Source: Prevotella sp.
Lineage (GTDB): Bacteria > Bacteroidota > Bacteroidia > Bacteroidales > Bacteroidaceae
Direction: 5' to 3'
NCBI GenBank assembly: GCA_017412705.1
Contig: JAFPWS010000079.1
Span: forward strand, 1 to 64,000
Length of the DNA stretch: 64,000 nucleotides
The position numbers and the translations under genes are program-made. Position 1 is the first letter of the stretch; the number at the start of each line of letters is the position of its first letter. The notes beneath the pieces are model-generated. The model did no database searches. It was not told the DNA's origin and saw only the letters and a program-made list of their open reading frames with translations. Below are positions 35,115 to 44,777 of the stretch, one piece after another.

Positions 35115-36881
35115 TCATTCGACGTGGAAGAAGTCAAAGTCTGCCACACCACCTGTCGCCTTCGTGGCGAAGTTGAAGAGCATGAAACGCTGTCCGCAGA
35201 AGTCAGGCATGTCGTAGTGCATCTGCAGCGTATCGCCAATGGGCTGCCACTGTTTGCCGTCGAGGCTGTAGAAGAAGGTAGCCTTGTCGGTGAGGTCGCG
35301 GAAGTCGTGGTCGACACGAAGCCACACCAAGGTCTGGGCGAGGGGTTTCACCTCGATGTCCTGGCCATTGGCATCGTCGCGGTTCATGGCGCGGTGCATC
35401 ACGAGGTGCAGCCGGCCGTTCTCTTTCTTCACCCCCACAAAGCCATAGCGCCGCTGGAAGGAGGCCAGTCCGGTGCAGTCGCCGTCTTTCATCAGCGACA
35501 CGTCCACCAGCGTCTGTCCGGAACAGGTTGGTCCGAAGGTGCGCTGGGTCAGCGAGTTGCGGGCATCGCGGAGATGGTGTGCCACTGAGGTGGTCGTCAG
35601 TCGCAGCCAGCCCTTGCGCTCGGTGAGGCTCCATCCGTCCATGTCGGGAATGTGGTTCCACTGCCAGACGGGCTTCAGCCAGCCATGGTGCATGTCGCCG
35701 AGGACGGACTGTTCGTAGCGGGCACCGAAACGGCTTTTGCTCGCGGCGGGCTGCCAGGAGTCGAAGTCATCGCCCTGGACGATGGTCATTCCCTTCGAGA
35801 CGGGCAAATCGACACGATAGGGCGTGGTCATGTTATGGCCTTGCGGCAGCTTGTCGGTAGTACCGCTGCCCACGACGGGCCAGCCGTCGGCACTCCACGT
35901 CATGGGCAGCCAGACGGGGATGCGGCCCACGGAACCGTAGTCCTTGAACAGGAAGCACCACCAAGCCCCCTCCGACTCCCCCCGCTGGGGAGGGGTTTGG
36001 ACGATGCCGCCCTGGCCGATGCCGTTGGTTTGCATCACGATGTTGCCACGCTCGTCAGTCATCTCGCCGCCGAATACCATGCGGCTCTCCCACGGGCCGT
36101 TCTTCAGGTTCTTGGTGCGCCACACAATCTCCTGGCGCTGACCGTCGCAGCCCTGAATCATGAAGATGTAGTAGTAGTCGCCAATCTTATAGCCGTGATA
36201 GCCCTCGGCACGCAGTCCGCGGGCAGGTTTCTCGAGGTTGGCGTAGTCGAGCACCTTCTCACGTGGGCTGACGGTGACATTCCAGTCCTTATCCACTGAC
36301 ATCTCTCGCAGATACATGGCGTTGTCGCTGAAGGTGTCAGCCGGATGGAGCACGTACTTCTTCATCTCCGTACCAGTGTCTTCGAACAGCAGCCCCGGGT
36401 CGTAACACTTGTACTCCTTGCGCCCGGCGAGGTCGGTTACCGAACAGTGCCACCGGCCGTTCTCGATGTCGTCCGTCACGTAGAAATACGTCTTGCCCGT
36501 AGTGTTGCACGTCATAATCATATAGTACATCTTCTCGTACGGGTCGTAGCGCAGGTTGGCTGCCCACGAACCCTGACTGTACTCGCTCTTGCCGTTCAGC
36601 AGACGGAAATTGTCGCCGGCGTCCAGCTCGTCGTAGGCATAGTTGACAATCTCCCAGTTCACGAGATCCTTCGACTTCATGATGCCACAGCCTGGCGAGA
36701 AGTGCATCGTCGTCGACACCATATAGTACGTGTCGCCAACGCGGATGATGTCCATGTCGGGCACATCGGCGAAAATCATGGGATTGGTGAACGTGCCGAC
36801 CTTGTCGCCGGCAGGAGCTGCCCACAGCTGCAGGTGGGCAAGCATGCAAAGCATGCAGAAGAGCAATCTTGTTCGTTTCAT
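35115..36881 (-). CDS. Glycoside hydrolase family 43, xylosidase/arabinosidase type
   Basis: This 588-residue exported enzyme has the signal [21 protein letters not shown] and a five-bladed propeller domain starting [22 protein letters not shown]. The likely catalytic base is Asp42 in VPDMD, the pKa-setting Asp161 is in [10 protein letters not shown], and the acid Glu is in [12 protein letters not shown]-terminal concanavalin-like domain (about 390-588) carries the WLRVDHDF segment common in xylan-active GH43 enzymes. It should cleave xylose or arabinose from hemicellulose oligosaccharides. A loop near residue 295 ([13 protein letters not shown]) is encoded by a GC-rich palindrome. It starts 13 nt after the GH97 gene. 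Confidence 0.88.
   Translation of the reverse strand: MKRTRLLFCMLCMLAHLQLWAAPAGDKVGTFTNPMIFADVPDMDIIRVGDTYYMVSTTMHFSPGCGIMKSKDLVNWEIVNYAYDELDAGDNFRLLNGKSEYSQGSWAANLRYDPYEKMYYMIMTCNTTGKTYFYVTDDIENGRWHCSVTDLAGRKEYKCYDPGLLFEDTGTEMKKYVLHPADTFSDNAMYLREMSVDKDWNVTVSPREKVLDYANLEKPARGLRAEGYHGYKIGDYYYIFMIQGCDGQRQEIVWRTKNLKNGPWESRMVFGGEMTDERGNIVMQTNGIGQGGIVQTPPQRGESEGAWWCFLFKDYGSVGRIPVWLPMTWSADGWPVVGSGTTDKLPQGHNMTTPYRVDLPVSKGMTIVQGDDFDSWQPAASKSRFGARYEQSVLGDMHHGWLKPVWQWNHIPDMDGWSLTERKGWLRLTTTSVAHHLRDARNSLTQRTFGPTCSGQTLVDVSLMKDGDCTGLASFQRRYGFVGVKKENGRLHLVMHRAMNRDDANGQDIEVKPLAQTLVWLRVDHDFRDLTDKATFFYSLDGKQWQPIGDTLQMHYDMPDFCGQRFMLFNFATKATGGVADFDFFHVE
35976..35992. repeat. GC-rich palindrome inside the GH43 gene
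   Basis: CTCCCC, a 5-nt loop, GGGGAG, with flanks AAGCCCCCTCCGA and GGGTTTGG that resemble the intergenic element at 33811-33860. It is read in frame as part of the loop [10 protein letters not shown]. Confidence 0.7.
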
Positions 36882-36894
36882 AGTCGGAATGTTG

Positions 36895-38835
36895 TTAGTT
36901 GACGACGACCAAGCCGCCGTTCTGGGGGATGGTGACGGTGAGCTGCTGGCGCTTGTTCTGCTTGACCTGCTTCACGGAACCGTTGAGCTGGGCATCGTCG
37001 GCATAGACGGTGAGCGGGGTGTCCTTGGCGAACATGGGCAGGGTGACGGTACGCTTCAGCGGCTGCTGCTCGGCATTGATGCCTGCCACGTACCACTTGT
37101 CGCCGGCGCGGCGGGCGATGATGGCGTACTTGCCGGGATAGCCGTCGAGGAAGAGGATGTCGTCCCACGTGGTGGGAACCTGCTTCATGAAAGCGATGGC
37201 CCAGGCGGGGGCGTCGGTGAGGTTGTTGGGAGCGAGGGCGAAGTGCTGGACGCTGCTCTGGAAGAGCACGGCGGTGGCGAGGGCATAGACGTCGCTGGTG
37301 CGGCGATAGGTGCCGTTGTTGTTGCCGGTGCTGTAGCGCTTGTTGAGCGCCGAGCCGCCGAAGTCCATCGAGGCCACGCTGTTGCGGATGAAGGTGTGGG
37401 TACAGCCGTTTTTGGCCTCGGCATCGCAGGCACCCTGTCCGAAGCTGAGGTTCTCGGAAGCCAGCACGGCTTCGGAGGCGACATAGTTGGGATACATGCG
37501 CTCCCATCCGCGAGGCAGGGTACAGCCGTGGAAGATGCACTGCAGGCCAAACTCGTTGGCATCGGTGAGGATGTCCTCATAAAGCTGCATCATGGCCTGT
37601 TTGTCGCCACCGAAGAAGTCGACCTTGATGCCAAGGATGCCGTTCTGCTGCATCCACTGCATCTCCTTGCGACGGACGGAGGAGCGGTTCATCCTGTGGC
37701 GCGGACCCTGTGGGGCGTCGTTCCACGAGCCGTTGCTGTTGTACCATAGGAACAGACCCACGCCCTTGGACTGGGCGTAGCGCGAGAGTTCGGCTATGCG
37801 GTCGTGGCCGATGGTCGTGTCCCAATGGGCATCAACGAGTACGGAGCGATAGCCCAGGGCTGCCGCGAAGTCGATGTACTCCTTCTGCTCGTCGTAGTTG
37901 CAGCTGCTGTCCATGCGGATAATCCACGACCAAGTGCCCTTGCCGTAGGTGTAGTCGCGAGAGGCCTTGTATTTGGGCTTGACGAGGTCGTTGGCCACGG
38001 TGGTCTCGACAATGGGAGCCAGCGTGGTGCCGAGGGTCATGGTGCGCCAGGGCGTGAGGGCGGGCAGCGAGACGCTGGCCGTAGGGGTGCCCCAGCCGTC
38101 CATCTCCTCCTTCTGGGGGAAGCCGATGCGATACTTCGTGCCACCGTCGTTCTCAAGACAGCAGCCAACGTAGCTGCCGTCGGTGCCGGTCTCGGAAATG
38201 ATGACCCAACCGGCAGGAACCTTGAAGAGACAAGGGAACGTGTAGCCCTGACCCCAGCCGTTTTTGCCGGGCTGGTCGTCCCAAGTGTAGGGCGTCTCAT
38301 AGCTGGGATAGGTACGTGCAAAGCCACCCATGGGTTTCACCTGCGGACAGAGGAAGGTGGTGGTGCCTGAAGGAAGCACGAAGCTGCTGGCCTCGCTCTC
38401 GACAACAGCACTGAACATGTCCTCCTTCCCGCCATAGATCTTGTAGCGGTAGGCTATGTCGCGACCCGTCAGACGGAAGATGACGTCGAGGGCAGGACGT
38501 CCCTGCTGCTCGAACTGGCAAACGGCCTCGGTAGCCTCGTAGCTGACGTGGCTGCGCTTGATGGTTTTCAGCGTATATTCGTCCTTCACGGTAGTGACCT
38601 GGCAGTCCTTCAGGGCAAGCCCCTGCGTGAGGTCGCCGAAATTCATCCGGACACCTAACGGGGAGCGTTCTACGAACGTGGTGCCGTCGAGTGCGACCTG
38701 GTAGGCGGGCAGGCCACCCTCGTCGCTGACAGTGACGGACACATGGCCGTCGGGACTTTGGAATGTTTTCTCGGTTGCTTGGGCTGTCAGCATGGCGAAG
38801 GCCAGTGCCACAGCAGTCGTCAATGTTTTCTTCAT
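36895..38835 (-). CDS. Glycoside hydrolase family 97, probably alpha-galactosidase
   Basis: This 646-residue exported enzyme has a signal peptide MKKTLTTAVALAFAMLTAQA, an N-terminal beta-sandwich (about 20-270), a central barrel and a C-terminal beta domain (ending NGGLVVVN). GH97 is largely a Bacteroidota family. Asp406 in GIKVDFFGGD sits where retaining GH97 enzymes such as BT1871 have their nucleophile; inverting members use Glu residues instead. This suggests a retaining alpha-galactosidase. It leads a two-gene unit with GH43. ATG at 38835 is chosen because the in-frame start at 38898 would include the promoter. Confidence 0.9.
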   Translation of the reverse strand: MKKTLTTAVALAFAMLTAQATEKTFQSPDGHVSVTVSDEGGLPAYQVALDGTTFVERSPLGVRMNFGDLTQGLALKDCQVTTVKDEYTLKTIKRSHVSYEATEAVCQFEQQGRPALDVIFRLTGRDIAYRYKIYGGKEDMFSAVVESEASSFVLPSGTTTFLCPQVKPMGGFARTYPSYETPYTWDDQPGKNGWGQGYTFPCLFKVPAGWVIISETGTDGSYVGCCLENDGGTKYRIGFPQKEEMDGWGTPTASVSLPALTPWRTMTLGTTLAPIVETTVANDLVKPKYKASRDYTYGKGTWSWIIRMDSSCNYDEQKEYIDFAAALGYRSVLVDAHWDTTIGHDRIAELSRYAQSKGVGLFLWYNSNGSWNDAPQGPRHRMNRSSVRRKEMQWMQQNGILGIKVDFFGGDKQAMMQLYEDILTDANEFGLQCIFHGCTLPRGWERMYPNYVASEAVLASENLSFGQGACDAEAKNGCTHTFIRNSVASMDFGGSALNKRYSTGNNNGTYRRTSDVYALATAVLFQSSVQHFALAPNNLTDAPAWAIAFMKQVPTTWDDILFLDGYPGKYAIIARRAGDKWYVAGINAEQQPLKRTVTLPMFAKDTPLTVYADDAQLNGSVKQVKQNKRQQLTVTIPQNGGLVVVN

Positions 38836-38875
38836 AATTTCTACCCTTGTTTTATGGTTTGCAATATTCAGAGTG

Positions 38876-38905
38876 CAAAGGTATGAAAAAAAGGGCATAA
38901 GCCAA
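38876..38905 (-). promoter_or_regulatory. Promoter of the GH97-GH43 operon
   Basis: The minus-strand TACCTTTG is at 38883-38876 and TTG at 38905-38903, spacing exactly 19. Confidence 0.85.
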
Positions 38906-38957
38906 TGGCCTTTTGTTGCATAATTTATGGTATTTATATCAAGAAATCGTTTTTTTC

Positions 38958-38988
38958 TTGTTTCTTTGGCGGTTTATTCGTACCTTTG
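38958..38988 (+). promoter_or_regulatory. Promoter of the antiporter-lolD operon
   Basis: TTG at 38958-38960, 20 nt, then TACCTTTG at 38981-38988. The ATG at 38998 is only 9 nt further on. Confidence 0.8.
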
Positions 38989-38997
38989 TCGCTTGAA

Positions 38998-41130
38998 ATG
39001 CTGTATTTGACATCATATTTCCCCATCACGAGCCCGACGTTGATCTTTTTCGTCGTGCTGCTCATCATCCTCCTGGCCCCTATCATCATGGGTAAGCTGC
39101 GCATTCCCCACATCATCGGCATGGTGCTGGCGGGAATGCTGGTGGGACAGTACGGTCTGAACATCCTGGAGCGCGACTCGTCGTTTGAACTGTTCGGCAA
39201 GGTAGGACTGTTGTACATCATGTTCCTGGCAGGACTGGAGATGGACATGGAGAGCGTGAAGCGCAACTCGCGGCGGTTCCTGCTGTTCGGGCTGCTGACA
39301 TGTCTGATACCGCTGACAATCACCTATTTCATGGCCATCTGGCTGTTGGGGTACTCAACGCAGGCATCGTTTCTGTTAGGGTGTATCATGGCGTCGAACA
39401 CGCTGATAGCCTACCCCATCATATCGCGATACGGTTTGGGACGCGACTCAAGCGTGATGCTGAGCGTAGGGTCGTCGATGATATCGCTGTTTCTGGCTCT
39501 GCTGATGCTGGCAGGGCTGTCTGCATCGTATGGCGAGGATGTGGGCATCCTGTTCTGGATGCTGTTCCTGCTGAAGTTTGTCGCATTCTGCGTACTGCTG
39601 GTATGGGCCATTCCGAAACTGTCACGATATTTCCTGCGACGCTATTCGGATGCAGTCATGCAGTTCATCTTCGTGCTGAGCGTGATGTTCCTGTCGGCGG
39701 CACTCTCGGAGTTCATCGGCGTTGAAGGTATCGTGGGTGCCTTCCTGGCAGGACTGATACTGAACCGCTATATTCCCCATGTGTCGCCTCTGATGAACCG
39801 CATTGAGTTCATCGGCAACGCCATCTTCATCCCCTATTTCCTGATTGGTGTAGGTATGCTCATCAATGTCGGCACGCTCTTCGAAGGGGCACACATGTTG
39901 TTCATCGTGGCGCTGATAGTCTTCTTCGGTACCTTTGGCAAGGCGGTGGCGGCCTACCTGTCGAGCATCCTGTTCAGACTGCCGAAGTCGGCTGGCAACA
40001 TGATGTTCGGACTGACCTGCGCCCATGCGGCGGGAGCCATCGCCATGGTGATGGTGGGCATGCGGTTAGAGGTGAGTCCGGGGCACTTCCTGGTAAACGA
40101 CGAGATGCTGAATGGTGTTGTCATCATGATTCTCATCACCTGCATTATATCGACGATGATGACAGAGCATGCCGCCCAGCAGATTACGCTGGCCAACAGG
40201 CAGCAGCCCACGGAACACAGCCTGCGGTCGAAGGACGACGAGAAAATCATGCTCTGCGTAAAGTATCAGGAGATAGCCCCTCAACTGCTGGAACTGGCCA
40301 TTATGATGAGCAACCGGAAGCAGAAGCGTGGACTGGTGGCGCTGAATGTGGTTTACGATGACGCCAAGTCCGGCAAGCACCGCGAGCAGGGTCTGCAACT
40401 GCTGGAACGTCTGGCACAGCGTGCTGCTGCCAGCGACATCCAGATGCAGACGCAGGTGCGACTGGCCAGCAACATCGCCAACGGCATCAAGCATGCCTTC
40501 CGCGAGTTCGGAACGTCGGAGATTATCATGGGTATGCATGTGCATACCGATGTCAACCCAAAGTTCTGGGGCGAGTTCATCCAGAGCCTCTATAATGGTC
40601 TGAACCGCCAGATTGTGCTGACACGCTTCGTACAGCCTCTGAATACGCTGAGGCGCATACAGGTTGCCGTACCCTCCCGCGCCGAGTTTGAACCCGGTTT
40701 CCACCGCTGGCTGGAGCGTCTGGCGCGCATGGCAGGCAATCTGGACTGCCGCATCCAGTTCCATGGGCGTCAAGAGTCGCTGGAGCTCATCCGTGAGTAC
40801 ATCAACAACCACCATCCCAGTGTCCGTGCGGAGTACACGTTCATGGGCCATTGGAACGAGTTGCCCAAGCTTGCAGCCAACATCAGCAATGACCACATGT
40901 TCGTGGTCATCACGGCCCGTAAGGGTACCATATCGTACAAGAGCGCTTTGGAGCGTCTGCCCAACGAGCTGCAACAGCACTTCTCGGGCAAGAACCTCAT
41001 GATTCTGTTCCCCGACCAGTATGGCGACGCCAAGGAAGAGAGCATGACCTTCACTGCGGCCCAGCATCAGGAGGAGAGCAGCATCTACAACACCATAGCA
41101 CGATGGATTAACAAAAAGAGAAGACAATGA
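38998..41130 (+). CDS. Cation/proton antiporter with C-terminal USP-like domain
   Basis: This 710-residue CPA2-family antiporter has about 12 membrane helices in residues 1-400, with conserved [17 protein letters not shown] and [18 protein letters not shown] segments. It is followed by a cytoplasmic region of about 300 residues that looks like tandem universal-stress-protein domains ([20 protein letters not shown] ... [17 protein letters not shown]). It should exchange Na+ or K+ for H+. ATG at 38998 gives a near-leaderless mRNA; the longer in-frame start at 38905 would lie upstream of the promoter. It overlaps the next gene by 4 nt. Confidence 0.9.
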   Translation: MLYLTSYFPITSPTLIFFVVLLIILLAPIIMGKLRIPHIIGMVLAGMLVGQYGLNILERDSSFELFGKVGLLYIMFLAGLEMDMESVKRNSRRFLLFGLLTCLIPLTITYFMAIWLLGYSTQASFLLGCIMASNTLIAYPIISRYGLGRDSSVMLSVGSSMISLFLALLMLAGLSASYGEDVGILFWMLFLLKFVAFCVLLVWAIPKLSRYFLRRYSDAVMQFIFVLSVMFLSAALSEFIGVEGIVGAFLAGLILNRYIPHVSPLMNRIEFIGNAIFIPYFLIGVGMLINVGTLFEGAHMLFIVALIVFFGTFGKAVAAYLSSILFRLPKSAGNMMFGLTCAHAAGAIAMVMVGMRLEVSPGHFLVNDEMLNGVVIMILITCIISTMMTEHAAQQITLANRQQPTEHSLRSKDDEKIMLCVKYQEIAPQLLELAIMMSNRKQKRGLVALNVVYDDAKSGKHREQGLQLLERLAQRAAASDIQMQTQVRLASNIANGIKHAFREFGTSEIIMGMHVHTDVNPKFWGEFIQSLYNGLNRQIVLTRFVQPLNTLRRIQVAVPSRAEFEPGFHRWLERLARMAGNLDCRIQFHGRQESLELIREYINNHHPSVRAEYTFMGHWNELPKLAANISNDHMFVVITARKGTISYKSALERLPNELQQHFSGKNLMILFPDQYGDAKEESMTFTAAQHQEESSIYNTIARWINKKRRQ

Positions 41131-41912
41131 TAGACATCAAAGGCATCAGGAAGAGCTTCGGCTCCTTGGAAGTATTGAAAGGTATAGACCTCCATATAGA
41201 CCGCGGCGAGGTGGTCAGCATCGTTGGTCCCAGCGGAGCGGGCAAGACCACACTGCTGCAAATCATCGGTACACTCGACAAGCCCGACGCCGGCACCGTC
41301 TGCGTCGACAGCATCGACACCACCCGGCTCTCCAGCAAGAAGCTCTCCGACTTCCGCAATCGGCACATCGGCTTCGTCTTCCAGTTCCACCAGCTGTTGC
41401 CGGAGTTTACGGCCATTGAGAACATCATGATTCCTGCCTATATCGCAGGCACGTCCACTAAGCAGGCTCGTCAGCGTGCTGACGAATTGCTGCGCTTCAT
41501 GGGACTGGGCGACCGTGCCAACCACAAGCCCAACGAACTGTCGGGCGGCGAGAAACAGCGCGTCGCCGTTGCCCGTGCCCTGGTCAACAGCCCCGCTGTC
41601 ATCCTGGCCGATGAGCCCAGCGGCTCCTTGGACTCCAAAAACAAAGACGAGCTGCACCAGCTGTTCTTCGACCTGCGTAACCAATACGGCCAGACCTTCG
41701 TCATTGTGACACATGACGAAGGTCTGGCAAGCATTACCGACCGCACCATCAAGATGCGCGACGGCTTATTGGAAATCGAAGAGCCCCTTGACTTAGAACT
41801 CGGCACTCTTGGGAGTACGGGGGAAGGGGATGACGTCGCGGATGTTCTGCATACCGGTGACGAACAGGATGAGGCGCTCGAAGCCCAGACCGAAACCGGC
41901 ATGGGGGCATGA
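41127..41912 (+). CDS. LolD-like ABC ATPase with antisense-derived tail
   Basis: This 261-residue ATPase of the LolD/MacB group has Walker [13 protein letters not shown], a Q-loop in [14 protein letters not shown], signature [15 protein letters not shown], Walker [14 protein letters not shown] and the switch His in VTHDEGL. LolD drives release of lipoproteins from the inner membrane, but no LolC/E permease lies nearby. Homologues end soon after the IKMRDG segment (about 215-220 residues). Here the frame runs on for about 40 residues ([12 protein letters not shown]...), read from the antisense strand of asnS. The tail is acidic and has no domain. Confidence 0.85.
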   Translation: MIDIKGIRKSFGSLEVLKGIDLHIDRGEVVSIVGPSGAGKTTLLQIIGTLDKPDAGTVCVDSIDTTRLSSKKLSDFRNRHIGFVFQFHQLLPEFTAIENIMIPAYIAGTSTKQARQRADELLRFMGLGDRANHKPNELSGGEKQRVAVARALVNSPAVILADEPSGSLDSKNKDELHQLFFDLRNQYGQTFVIVTHDEGLASITDRTIKMRDGLLEIEEPLDLELGTLGSTGEGDDVADVLHTGDEQDEALEAQTETGMGA

Positions 41913-43232
41913 GCCCCAGCGGCGTGTGTCGATGTACCACCACAGGTGGGTCATGTCCATCTGACGACGCTCTATCTCACCCATCAGCTTGTCATAGCTC
42001 TCCTCACGGACGGAGCCACCGATAATCTCGCCAATCTGCGGGAACAGCACGTCCGTACCCTGCATCGTAGGACCGGGAGCCACAGCGCCCTTGTAGCCTA
42101 CTGAGCCGCCGTCGGCAGTCTCCGCGTTCTGCTTCATGTAGAACGACTTGAAGGCACGGGGATAGTCGGTCATGATGACGGGCTTCTTGAAGTGCTCCTC
42201 CACCAGATAGCGCTCGTGCTCTGATGCCAGGTCGTCGCCCCAGTTGCAGGGGAACTCGAACTTCTTTCCCTTCTTGATGGCCTCCTGCAGGATGTTGATA
42301 CCCTCGGTATAGGGCAGGCGCACGAAGGTCTCCTTCAGCACGCCCTCCAGACGCTCTATCAGCGTCTTGTCAATCATCTGGTTCAGGAACTGCAGGTCGT
42401 CCTTGCAGTTGTCCAGCGCCCAGCGCACGCAGTACTTGATGAAGTCCTCCTCGAGGTCCATCAGTTCCTCCTGCTCCAGGAAGGCCACCTCAGGCTCTAT
42501 CATCCAGAACTCAGCCAGGTGTCGTGGCGTGTTCGAGTTCTCGGCACGGATCGTCGGGCCGAAGGTGTAGATGGCACCCAGGGCCGTAGCTCCCAGCTCA
42601 CCCTCAAGCTGACCACTGACGGTCAGCGAGGTCTGCTCGCCGAAGAAGTCGTCGTCGTAGATAATCTTTCCATTCTCGTCCTTCTTCAGGTCGTACAGGT
42701 TCTTGGTGGTCACCTGGAACATGTTGCCTGCACCCTCACAGTCGCTGGCGGTAATCAGCGGCGTGTGGAAGTAGAAGAAGCCGTGCTCGTGGAAATAGGT
42801 GTGGATGGCCATGGCCATGTTGTGACGGATGCGCATCACGGCACCGAAGGTGTTTGTACGCAGACGCATGTGGGCGTTCTTGCGCATCACCTCGAACGAC
42901 TGGCCTTTCTTCTGCATGGGGTACGTGTTGTCGCACAGACCGTAGATTTCCAGCGCAGTAGCCTGTACCTCTGAGGTCTGACCGGCTCCCTGGCTCTCGA
43001 CCAGTGTACCGGTAGCCGCGATACACGCGCCAGTGGTAATCTGCTTCAGCAAGTCCTCGTCGAACTTCGCGGGGTCTACCACCACCTGCACATTCTTGAT
43101 GGTTGAACCGTCGTTCAGGGCAATGAAGTCAACGGCCTTACTCGAACGGTGGGTACGCACCCAACCCTTCACACATATTTCTTTCCCAAAATCCGTACTT
43201 TTCAGTACGTCAACTATCTTTGTTCGTTTCAT
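41793..43232 (-). CDS. asnS: Asparaginyl-tRNA synthetase
   Basis: This 479-residue class IIb synthetase charges tRNA-Asn. It has the N-terminal OB-fold ([23 protein letters not shown]), motif 2 around the [21 protein letters not shown] segment, and motif 3 [20 protein letters not shown]. The C-terminus reads [17 protein letters not shown] at 43232 ([10 protein letters not shown]) is the usual start; the in-frame one at 43250 adds only six residues. Its last 120 nt overlap the end of the convergent lolD-like gene. The upstream rluB-like gene ends 39 nt before it, across ACTTAACACTTAACA iterations. Confidence 0.95.
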   Translation of the reverse strand: MKRTKIVDVLKSTDFGKEICVKGWVRTHRSSKAVDFIALNDGSTIKNVQVVVDPAKFDEDLLKQITTGACIAATGTLVESQGAGQTSEVQATALEIYGLCDNTYPMQKKGQSFEVMRKNAHMRLRTNTFGAVMRIRHNMAMAIHTYFHEHGFFYFHTPLITASDCEGAGNMFQVTTKNLYDLKKDENGKIIYDDDFFGEQTSLTVSGQLEGELGATALGAIYTFGPTIRAENSNTPRHLAEFWMIEPEVAFLEQEELMDLEEDFIKYCVRWALDNCKDDLQFLNQMIDKTLIERLEGVLKETFVRLPYTEGINILQEAIKKGKKFEFPCNWGDDLASEHERYLVEEHFKKPVIMTDYPRAFKSFYMKQNAETADGGSVGYKGAVAPGPTMQGTDVLFPQIGEIIGGSVREESYDKLMGEIERRQMDMTHLWWYIDTRRWGSCPHAGFGLGFERLILFVTGMQNIRDVIPFPRTPKSAEF

Positions 43233-43271
43233 GAAATGCTCACTTATCACTTAACACTTAACATTTCTCAC

Positions 43272-44693
43272 TTACTCATACGCTCCCATGCGCAGGCGGT
43301 CTACCTCTTCCTCTGTCAGGTAGCGCCAGTCACCGCGACGGACGTTCTTCTTGGTCAGACCGGCAAACTGCACGCGGTCCAGCTTGGTAACCTTGTAGCC
43401 CAGACTCTCGAAGATGCGGCGTACGATGCGGTTCTTGCCAGAGTGAATCTCGATGCCGATGGACTTCTTGTCCTTCTCGTCCGTGTACTCAATGGCGTCA
43501 GCCTTGATCTCGCCGTCCTCTAACTGGATGCCCGTGGCAATCTGCTCCATGTCGTGAGCCGTCACGTTCTTGTCCAGGTGTACGTGGTATATCTTCTTCT
43601 TCAGGAACTTCGGGTGCGTCAGCTTCGAAGCCAGGTCACCGTCGTTGGTGAGCAGCAGTACACCCGTCGTGTTGCGGTCCAGACGACCTACGGGATAGAT
43701 GCGCTCGGGGCAGGCTCCCTTCACCAGGTCCATGACCGTCTTACGCTGCTGGGGGTCGTCGCTCGTGGTCACATAGTCCTTGGGCTTGTTCAGCAGCACA
43801 TAGACCTTCTTCTCGGGTGTCACAGGAGTGTCGTGGAACAGTACGGCATCCGTGCGCAGCACCTTGGTACCCAGCTCGGTCACCACCTCACCGTTCACCT
43901 TCACCACGCCAGCCTGGATGAACTCGTCAGCCTCGCGGCGGCTGCAGACACCTGCATTGGCCAGGAACTTGTTCAGACGGATGGGCTCGTTGGGGTCGTA
44001 GTTCTCCTCCTTATACTCTATGCGCTTCTTCAACGAATACTTCGCATTGGGATCGTACGGACCGCGCTGCTTCTTCTTGTAGGTGTTGTAGCCGCCACCG
44101 TACGACTTGCCGCCGTAGTTGGGGTTGTAGCCGCCCTGACGTGGCTGGTAGCCGCCTTCTTGCTGCTGGCCATACTGTGGACGCGGGCGATAGCCACCCT
44201 GCTGGCGGGGCTGGTAGCCTCCCTCCTGCTGCTGTCCGTACTGTGGACGCGGACGATAGCCGCCCTGCTGACGGGGCTGGTAGCCTCCCTCCTGCTGCTG
44301 TCCGTACTGTGGACGCGGACGGTAGCCGCCCTGCTGGCGGGGCTGGTAGCCTCCCTCCTGCTGCTGTCCGTACTGTGGACGCGGACGGTAGCCGCCCTGC
44401 TGACGGGGCTGGTAGCCACCCTCCTGGTTATAGTTGTTGCGGGGACGATAGCCGCCGCGCTGAGGAGCGCCGCTCTGCAAGCCTGCGCCAAAGCCCTCAG
44501 GACGGAAACCGCCCTCGTCTTGATGCTGATTACGATTATAACCGCCTTGCTGTGGCGTGTAGGGACGTACTGGTTGATGAATACGCGGACGTGGTGAACG
44601 ACCGGGGCGGAACCCCTGATAACCATTTCCCTGCTGTTCTGTGTGCTGCTCGGCAGACTGCTCTTCGTTTTTCTTCTCGTTTTCGAAATCCAT
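43272..44693 (-). CDS. rRNA pseudouridine synthase (RluB/RsuA type) with Gly/Arg/Gln-rich repeats
   Basis: This 473-residue protein has a long low-complexity N-terminus (1-235), an S4 RNA-binding domain (238-285, IRLNKFLANAGVCSRREADEFI) and a pseudouridine synthase domain with catalytic Asp339 in GRLDRNTTG. It should modify 23S or 16S rRNA. The N-terminus holds four 22-residue units (GGYRPRPQYGQQQEGG plus YQPRQQ) and a degenerate fifth, resembling eukaryotic RGG-type RNA-binding tails. Many Bacteroidota homologues carry such basic extensions, but copy number is likely to vary by slippage. It is followed by asnS. Confidence 0.9.
   Translation of the reverse strand: MDFENEKKNEEQSAEQHTEQQGNGYQGFRPGRSPRPRIHQPVRPYTPQQGGYNRNQHQDEGGFRPEGFGAGLQSGAPQRGGYRPRNNYNQEGGYQPRQQGGYRPRPQYGQQQEGGYQPRQQGGYRPRPQYGQQQEGGYQPRQQGGYRPRPQYGQQQEGGYQPRQQGGYRPRPQYGQQQEGGYQPRQGGYNPNYGGKSYGGGYNTYKKKQRGPYDPNAKYSLKKRIEYKEENYDPNEPIRLNKFLANAGVCSRREADEFIQAGVVKVNGEVVTELGTKVLRTDAVLFHDTPVTPEKKVYVLLNKPKDYVTTSDDPQQRKTVMDLVKGACPERIYPVGRLDRNTTGVLLLTNDGDLASKLTHPKFLKKKIYHVHLDKNVTAHDMEQIATGIQLEDGEIKADAIEYTDEKDKKSIGIEIHSGKNRIVRRIFESLGYKVTKLDRVQFAGLTKKNVRRGDWRYLTEEEVDRLRMGAYE
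44133..44456. repeat. 66-bp tandem repeats within the rluB-like gene
   Basis: Four units of 66 bp plus a shorter degenerate first unit encode residues 80-187. The DNA units are nearly identical, which points to recent expansion. Confidence 0.9.
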
Positions 44694-44777
44694 GATTTTT
44701 GTCTCCTTATTATTTTATTTTAGTTTTTACCAAGGGCCTCACGGCTCCAATAGTTTACATCTTAATTCTTAACTCTT
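44694..44777. other. Intergenic region between purB and the rluB-like gene
   Basis: AT-rich, with a TTAATTCTTAACTCTT iteration next to the purB stop. No clear TAnnTTTG promoter is visible on the minus strand, so the rluB-like gene may be read from purB. Confidence 0.4.

Noticed and set aside
43554-44597. A 347-codon plus-strand frame opposite the rluB-like gene
   Set aside because: It is antisense to a clear S4/pseudouridine synthase gene and its 66-bp repeats. The leucine-rich translation comes from the repeat's other strand.
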